From Hydrogenispora ethanolica (GTDB taxonomy: Bacteria > Bacillota > UBA4882 > UBA8346), in assembly GCF_004340685.1 (NCBI RefSeq), contig NZ_SLUN01000014.1, forward strand, positions 1 to 64,000: DNA of 64,000 nucleotides, read 5' to 3'. Below, one piece after another: positions 59,347 through 64,000 of the stretch. The position numbers and the translations under genes are program-made. The number at the start of each line of letters is the position of its first letter. The stretch's first letter is position 1. A model generated the notes under the pieces. That model saw only the letters and a program-made list of their open reading frames with translations. It ran no database searches and had not been told where the DNA came from.

Positions 59347-60255
59347 ATGGCATCCATCCAACAATTCAAGCGCAATCACCAAATTTATCTCATGCTGACC
59401 CCGAATCTGCTGATCTTCCTGGCCTTGACGATCTATCCGGTGATCTGGGCCCTGCAGTACATGTTTTTCAGCTACGACGGGATCAACGCCGCCAAATTCG
59501 TGGGTTTCGACAATTTCATCCGCCTGTTCACCCGGGATGACGTCTTCTGGCGCTCGGTCGTTAACACCCTGGTGTATGTCGGCGGCAAGCTGGTCTTGAC
59601 GCTGCCCCCCGCCTTCATCCTGGCGGTGATCCTCAACCGGAAATTCAGGGGCCAGGGGTTGCTCCAGGGGATCATGTTCAGCCCGACCATCATGAGCACG
59701 GCGGTGATGGCCCTGATGTTTTACCTGATCTTCAATGTCTATAATGGCGTGCTCAACCATTTGCTGGTGGCCACGGGCCTGATCCAGGTGCCCATCAACT
59801 GGCTGGGCAAGGATCTGGCCATGTTGACCTGCGTTATGGTGGGGGCCTGGGGCGGCATCGGCAATTACATGATCTATTTTCTGGCGGGGTTGCAGAGCAT
59901 CCCGAAGGAGATTTATGAAAGCGCGGAGTTGGATGGGGTAAACGGTTTCCAGCGGATGGTCCACATCACGATTCCGATGATGGGCCCGATCCTGCAGGTC
60001 ATTTTGATGCTGTCGATCATCATCGCCTTTCAGGACATGCAAAGCATCATGGTCCTCACCGAGGGCGGCCCTTTCTCAGCCACCCAAGTGATGTTCCTGT
60101 ACATTTATCAGTTGTACTTTCCGATCTCGGCGTCAGCCAATACGCTGGTGAATTCGGACTTTGGCTATGGCGCGGCCGTCAGTATCGTCGCCGCCGCGAT
60201 TATCGGGGTCGTAACCTGCGTCTATCTTTACTGCTCGCGCAAGTTAGATTATTAA
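59347..60255 (+). CDS. Sugar ABC transporter permease, MalF/UgpA type
   Basis: A 302-residue membrane protein with six helices. The N-terminal LMLTPNLLIFLALTIYPVIW and the EAA loop YESAELDGVNGFQRMVHITI followed by PMMGP are the family signatures of MalF-like permeases. It pairs with the permease encoded four bases downstream. No ATPase gene is here; in Firmicutes such importers usually share an MsmX-like ATPase. Confidence 0.93.
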   Translation: MASIQQFKRNHQIYLMLTPNLLIFLALTIYPVIWALQYMFFSYDGINAAKFVGFDNFIRLFTRDDVFWRSVVNTLVYVGGKLVLTLPPAFILAVILNRKFRGQGLLQGIMFSPTIMSTAVMALMFYLIFNVYNGVLNHLLVATGLIQVPINWLGKDLAMLTCVMVGAWGGIGNYMIYFLAGLQSIPKEIYESAELDGVNGFQRMVHITIPMMGPILQVILMLSIIIAFQDMQSIMVLTEGGPFSATQVMFLYIYQLYFPISASANTLVNSDFGYGAAVSIVAAAIIGVVTCVYLYCSRKLDY

Positions 60256-60258
60256 AAG

Positions 60259-61116
60259 ATGAGGCTGGAAATGATGGAGAAAATATTCAAGGCGGCGGCC
60301 CAGACACTGAAGTGGTTATTCATTCTGATCATGGTGGCCTTCACCCTATACCCGGTCTTCTATACGCTGGTCGGTTCGCTCAAGACCAATGCCGAGTTGA
60401 TCTCGGGCAGCACCCTGTTGCCGTCCCGCTGGATGTTCTCGAACTATAGCGCTGCCTTCCGGCAAGGCAACTTCATGCAGTACACCTGGAACAGCGTATA
60501 TTTGAGCGCCATCGTGACGGTGCTGGCCCTGATCACCTCGTCGCTGACCGGATATGTCCTGGCCCGGCACGAGTTCCCCGGGCGGAAGCTCCTGCTCGGC
60601 ATGCACCTGGCCTTCATGTTCGTGTCCCTGGGAGCGGTTTCGCTGTACCCGCAATACCGGCTCATGCACTCCCTGGGACTCACCGGCAACCTGCTGGGGC
60701 TGGCCCTGGTGTTGACGGGAGGGCAGGGGACCAATATCTTTTTGACCATCGGCTTCATTAAAACATTGCCCAAGGAGCTGGATGAGGCGGCGCTGATCGA
60801 CGGCTGCAGTTTCTTCCGGGTTTACTGGAATGTGATCCTGCCGCTGCTCCGGCCGATCCTGGGCGTAGTGGCCCTCTTTACCTTCCGCACGGCGTGGAAC
60901 GATTATATCACCTCCTTTGTCTTCACCATGTCCAATCCGCTGCTCAAGCCGCTGACCGTGGCAGTGGTCAGCCTGCGCTATTCGGCCAATGCCGCGGCGG
61001 AATGGAATATCATGACCGCCGGGGCGTCCATCGCCCTGCTGCCGGTGCTGATTCTGTACTGTTTCACCAGAAAACAATTTATCTCCGGCCTCACCGCGGG
61101 TTCGGTCAAAGGCTGA
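60259..61116 (+). CDS. Sugar ABC transporter permease, MalG/UgpE type
   Basis: A 285-residue membrane protein with six helices. The EAA loop is LDEAALIDGCSFFRVYWNVI, continuing LPLLRP, and the first helix LKWLFILIMVAFTLYPVFYT is typical of the CarF/MalG branch. It starts three bases after the partner permease gene, so both are co-translated. Confidence 0.93.
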   Translation: MRLEMMEKIFKAAAQTLKWLFILIMVAFTLYPVFYTLVGSLKTNAELISGSTLLPSRWMFSNYSAAFRQGNFMQYTWNSVYLSAIVTVLALITSSLTGYVLARHEFPGRKLLLGMHLAFMFVSLGAVSLYPQYRLMHSLGLTGNLLGLALVLTGGQGTNIFLTIGFIKTLPKELDEAALIDGCSFFRVYWNVILPLLRPILGVVALFTFRTAWNDYITSFVFTMSNPLLKPLTVAVVSLRYSANAAAEWNIMTAGASIALLPVLILYCFTRKQFISGLTAGSVKG

Positions 61117-61240
61117 ACCCGAGCGCCGCCGGACCCGGAACAATCATTGCCGGATCGCGCTTTTGAAAAAGGGAAAACGGCGGATCGCGCGGAAATGATG
61201 AAGCAAACGCTTCATGGCGGAAACGGACTGGGGAACGACG

Positions 61241-63109
61241 ATGTGGGATTGGCTCGGCAACCTGAAACTCAAGCATAAGATCGCTTTGCTGTGCATGGCC
61301 CTGATCGTGGTCTCCACGCTGATATCGGCGGTTCTGTTATACCGGTATGTCGCGGCGGAGATCCGTCAGAACGCCTATGTCAGTTCCGCCGATCTCTTGA
61401 CCCAGGTGAGCAATTTTCTCGATGAGAAGCTGAAAGGGATCATCCGGCGGGTTTACGCCCTGGAATTGAACCAGGATTTCCACAAAACCCTGGCCAATTT
61501 GTTGTTCAACGAAGAGAAATACCGTTACGCGCTGGCGTTGTCCCGCTTCGCCAATTCCTTTTCGGAGATCCGCTCCACCGAAACCTTCACCTCCTCCATC
61601 TTCATGGATACCCCCAAGGGGGAGTTTTTCGACCTGTCCAAGATCAAGAATCCCTCCTTTCACTTTAAAAGTTCCCGCCTCTCGCGGGAGCTTCGTTTCG
61701 AGCCGGGCCAGGCCGTTTACTGGGGGAAAAGCCGGCGGGACGAGATCTACCGCGACGCCAAGCCGGTCATTCCGATGGTGTTTCAATTCGCCATCGACGG
61801 CTATAACGGCGATCTTCACATCGTCGTCAACCTGGACCGGGAGGTCATCCTGGAATATCTAGGCCAGATTTACTCCGGCGCGGGCAACTGGATCGCCATC
61901 CTCGACGAGCGGGGCCATGAGGTGGTATCCGGCCGGGACCGAACCACCCGGTGGCTCTTGCAGGATCGGGCGGCGCTCCGCCAAATCGCCGCCGGCCAAC
62001 AGGGACGGTTCAGGCGCCGCTATCAAGGGGCCAATTATAGCATCAGCTATCAGGGTATGGCGGTGGCGCCCTGGAAGATCGTGAATATCCAGTCCGAAAA
62101 GGTATTGCTGAAAAAAGTCAATGCGTTCGGCGCGTTTCTGTTCATTTTGACCGCCGCCAGCATCGCCGGAGGGCTGGTATTGACGCTGTTCCTCTCGCGC
62201 AGCATCACCCAGCCGCTGGCTGCGCTCGAAAGCGCCATTCAGAAGGTGACCCGGCGCGATTTTGACGTGACCTTCGTCTACCGGTACCGCGACGAAGTGG
62301 GGCAGCTGGGGCAGAGCTTCAATTTCATGGTCGGCGAGATCAAGGGGCTGATCCAGAAGCTAAACGAATACATCGCCCGGCTCCGGGAGGAAAAGGAGAA
62401 AGTCCGGAGCGAACAGGTGCTCAAACGCCGGGCCGAGCTGAAGGCGCTGCAGGCGCAGATCAACCCCCATTTCTTATACAATACGCTGGAATCGATCCGC
62501 TGGATGGCCGATAAGAGCGGCGCCGATGATATCAGCCGGATGACCATCGCGCTGAGCACGCTCTTCCGGACCGGCCTCAATAAGGGGAGAGAATTCATCA
62601 CCATCGGCGACGAGCTGGAGAATGTCGCCAGCTACCTCACGATTCAAAAGATGCGCTACGGCGATCAATTCGATTTCACCATCGATCTGCCGGAAGGGCT
62701 GCAGCGGTTGATGACCGTCAAGCTGATCCTGCAACCCATCGTCGAAAATGCGATTTACCACGGGATCAAGGAAAAGGATGGCGCCGGCGTCATCCGGATC
62801 TGCGTCAGGCGCGTGGCCGGTTCCGCAGACCTGGAGCTGCTGATCGAGGATGACGGCCGGGGAATTCACCCCGCCAAGCTGGAGTTGATCAATCAGAGGC
62901 TGGCCGGGGGAATGCCCGCCGCAGCGCTGTCCAGCGAGGGCGAAGGGTATGGGATCTATAACGTCAACGAGCGGATCCGGCTTTATTTCGGGGACCGCTA
63001 CGGCCTGAAGTTCGCCAGTAAGTGGGAGCGGGGAACGGTGGTCCGGATTTTGATCCCCGCCCTGAACCAGGAGGAGATAGCCAAGTATGTACAAGTTGCT
63101 GGTGGTTGA
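61241..63109 (+). CDS. YesM-type sensor histidine kinase
   Basis: A 622-residue membrane kinase. TM1 is about 13-35, an extracytoplasmic dCache-like sensor about 36-275, TM2 about 285-310, a HAMP linker about 315-370 (SITQPLAALESAIQKVTRRD), then the His_kinase domain with AQINPHFLYNTLESIRWMAD (His410) and an HATPase with LQPIVENAIYHGIKEKD. The start ATG 61241 is chosen over ATG 61214 because GGGGAACG precedes it. It overlaps the response-regulator gene by 23 bp and should control the sugar operon upstream. Confidence 0.93.
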   Translation: MWDWLGNLKLKHKIALLCMALIVVSTLISAVLLYRYVAAEIRQNAYVSSADLLTQVSNFLDEKLKGIIRRVYALELNQDFHKTLANLLFNEEKYRYALALSRFANSFSEIRSTETFTSSIFMDTPKGEFFDLSKIKNPSFHFKSSRLSRELRFEPGQAVYWGKSRRDEIYRDAKPVIPMVFQFAIDGYNGDLHIVVNLDREVILEYLGQIYSGAGNWIAILDERGHEVVSGRDRTTRWLLQDRAALRQIAAGQQGRFRRRYQGANYSISYQGMAVAPWKIVNIQSEKVLLKKVNAFGAFLFILTAASIAGGLVLTLFLSRSITQPLAALESAIQKVTRRDFDVTFVYRYRDEVGQLGQSFNFMVGEIKGLIQKLNEYIARLREEKEKVRSEQVLKRRAELKALQAQINPHFLYNTLESIRWMADKSGADDISRMTIALSTLFRTGLNKGREFITIGDELENVASYLTIQKMRYGDQFDFTIDLPEGLQRLMTVKLILQPIVENAIYHGIKEKDGAGVIRICVRRVAGSADLELLIEDDGRGIHPAKLELINQRLAGGMPAAALSSEGEGYGIYNVNERIRLYFGDRYGLKFASKWERGTVVRILIPALNQEEIAKYVQVAGG

Positions 63110-64000
63110 CGACGAACCGATTATTCGCGAGGGCATCCGGCGCTTTATCGCCGGGCATCCCACGGGTTTCACCGTGGCCGGCGAGGCGGCCAGTGGCAAA
63201 GAAGCGCTGGAGCTGCTCCCGGAGCTGCTGCCGGATGTCATTATCACCGATATCTGCATGCCGATGCTCAACGGGATCGAGCTGATCGAACAGGCCCAAA
63301 CGGTCAATCCCGATGTGAAAGTGATCATCGTCAGCGGCTACGATGATTTCGAATACGCCCAAAAAGCGGTGCGCCTCGGCGTCTTCGACTACCTCCTCAA
63401 ACCGGTGGCCGCCGCCAAGCTCATGGAGGCCCTGGGCAGGGTCAAGGAAGAATTGGAGCAGCGGGGCAACCTGTTGCGGGATCTGGATGAGCTGAAGCGC
63501 CGGGTCCGGGAGAGCCTGCCGGTGCTGCGGGACCGTTTTTTCCACGATTTGATCGTCGGCAAGGTGGCCGCCGACGGCTTGGAACAGCGCTTGGCCTACC
63601 TCGATCTGAAGCTGGCGGGCCGGCTCTACGCCATCGCCTTGCTCAAGGTCAAAACGCTCCCGGCGGGCCGGGAGGGGAGCATCGCCGGCGAAGGGCTGCT
63701 CCAATGTTCGCTGGTACAAATCGCCGAAAGCGTCTTTCCCGTTGCCTTCAAACCCCATTGTTTCTTCCTGTCCGGCGACAAGCTGGCGTTGTTGTTGGCC
63801 ATGCCGGACGGCGACCGGCAGCGGGCCTTCATCGCCCTCAACCAGAACCTGCAGCGCACCGTCATCGCGGTCCAACGCCACCTGGCGCTGGACGCCTATG
63901 CGGCGCTGGGCGGGCTGTACGATAGCTTGCCGCAGATCCAACATTCCTACGCCGAGGCCAAGGAGGCCCTCCGCTTCAGCCTGCTCAATGAGAAGAGCAA
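63087..64000 (+). CDS. YesN-type response regulator (AraC family), partial
   Basis: A frame that stays open to the window end (304 codons, no stop). The N-terminal receiver domain has the acidic pair D8-D9 (YKLLVVDDEPIIREGIRRFI), the phospho-acceptor D55 (DVIITDICMPMLNGIELIEQ) and the switch Lys in LLKPVAA. The following segment resembles the YesN middle domain; the AraC-type DNA-binding domain is expected beyond the window. The start ATG 63087 follows AGGAGGAG, inside the kinase gene. It is the cognate partner of the YesM-type kinase. Confidence 0.93.
   Translation, partial: MYKLLVVDDEPIIREGIRRFIAGHPTGFTVAGEAASGKEALELLPELLPDVIITDICMPMLNGIELIEQAQTVNPDVKVIIVSGYDDFEYAQKAVRLGVFDYLLKPVAAAKLMEALGRVKEELEQRGNLLRDLDELKRRVRESLPVLRDRFFHDLIVGKVAADGLEQRLAYLDLKLAGRLYAIALLKVKTLPAGREGSIAGEGLLQCSLVQIAESVFPVAFKPHCFFLSGDKLALLLAMPDGDRQRAFIALNQNLQRTVIAVQRHLALDAYAALGGLYDSLPQIQHSYAEAKEALRFSLLNEKS

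Noticed and set aside
57940-60042. 700-residue minus-strand frame
   Set aside because: It is antisense to the solute-binding protein and permease genes and has shadow-type composition.

Overview
The window looks like chromosome from a GC-rich, endospore-forming, probably anaerobic Firmicute. The signs are a spoVA operon, a GerAB-type permease, a complete hypABFCDE hydrogenase-maturation set, frequent TTG/GTG starts behind strong Shine-Dalgarno sites, and a shared-ATPase style sugar ABC transporter with YesM/YesN regulators. A small signal-peptide protein ending in an aromatic residue looks like an outer-membrane beta-barrel, which would suit a diderm lineage such as Limnochordia/Hydrogenispora-like bacteria. 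That placement is inference only.

Layout. 0-8.5 kb is an accessory, repeat-rich zone: a GNAT, a VOC protein, an AraC/GyrI regulator, a MerR regulator with a 433-bp tandem duplication of its 5' end, TrmO, an AT-rich methyltransferase, five copies of a ~126-bp dispersed inverted-repeat element with 4-bp target duplications, and an array of DnaA-box-like 9-mers. 9-13 kb is a MacB-like ABC export operon. 14.7-18.5 kb holds a phosphohexomutase and a GH94 phosphorylase resembling diacetylchitobiose phosphorylase. 18.8-25.8 kb holds an orphan GerAB, a beta-lactamase-fold pseudoenzyme, secreted and membrane proteins, and a 2-hydroxyacyl-CoA dehydratase-like protein. 26.0-30.5 kb is a spoVA operon of the mobile spoVA2 type (DUF1657, DUF421, spoVAC, spoVAD, spoVAEb, DUF1657) with a divergent DUF421-DUF4363 pair. 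30.9-38.1 kb holds tRNA-Leu, YigZ, a BsuPI-type lipoprotein, a flavoprotein, methyltransferases and a radical SAM protein. A 21-bp tandem array lies at 38.2-38.7 kb. 39.7-48.7 kb runs rpmE, DUF1385, prfA, prmC, hypA, hypB, hypF, hypC, hypD, hypE; the genes from prfA on all overlap. 48.7-51.7 kb holds a propeller protein, a PPOX-like protein and a glutaredoxin/thioredoxin-reductase pair. 51.8-53.2 kb, on the minus strand, is a small winged-helix gene translationally coupled to a TubZ/FtsZ-like GTPase. 53.7-55.1 kb holds a racemase and an M50 protease. From 55.5 kb to the end is a GH78 (rhamnosidase-type) gene, a sugar ABC importer and a YesM/YesN two-component system; the last gene runs off the window.

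The most unusual items are: (1) the TubR/TubZ-like gene pair in a chromosomal setting; (2) twelve DnaA-box-like sites at strictly alternating 42/21-bp spacing, built on a 21-bp unit that also underlies the separate array at 38 kb; (3) the dispersed inverted-repeat family, one copy of which forms the predicted leader of the GH78 operon; (4) the DUF421-DUF1657 fusion in the spoVA operon; and (5) the hyp genes welded by overlaps to the translation-termination genes. All functional calls come from reading the sequence; no database search was run.
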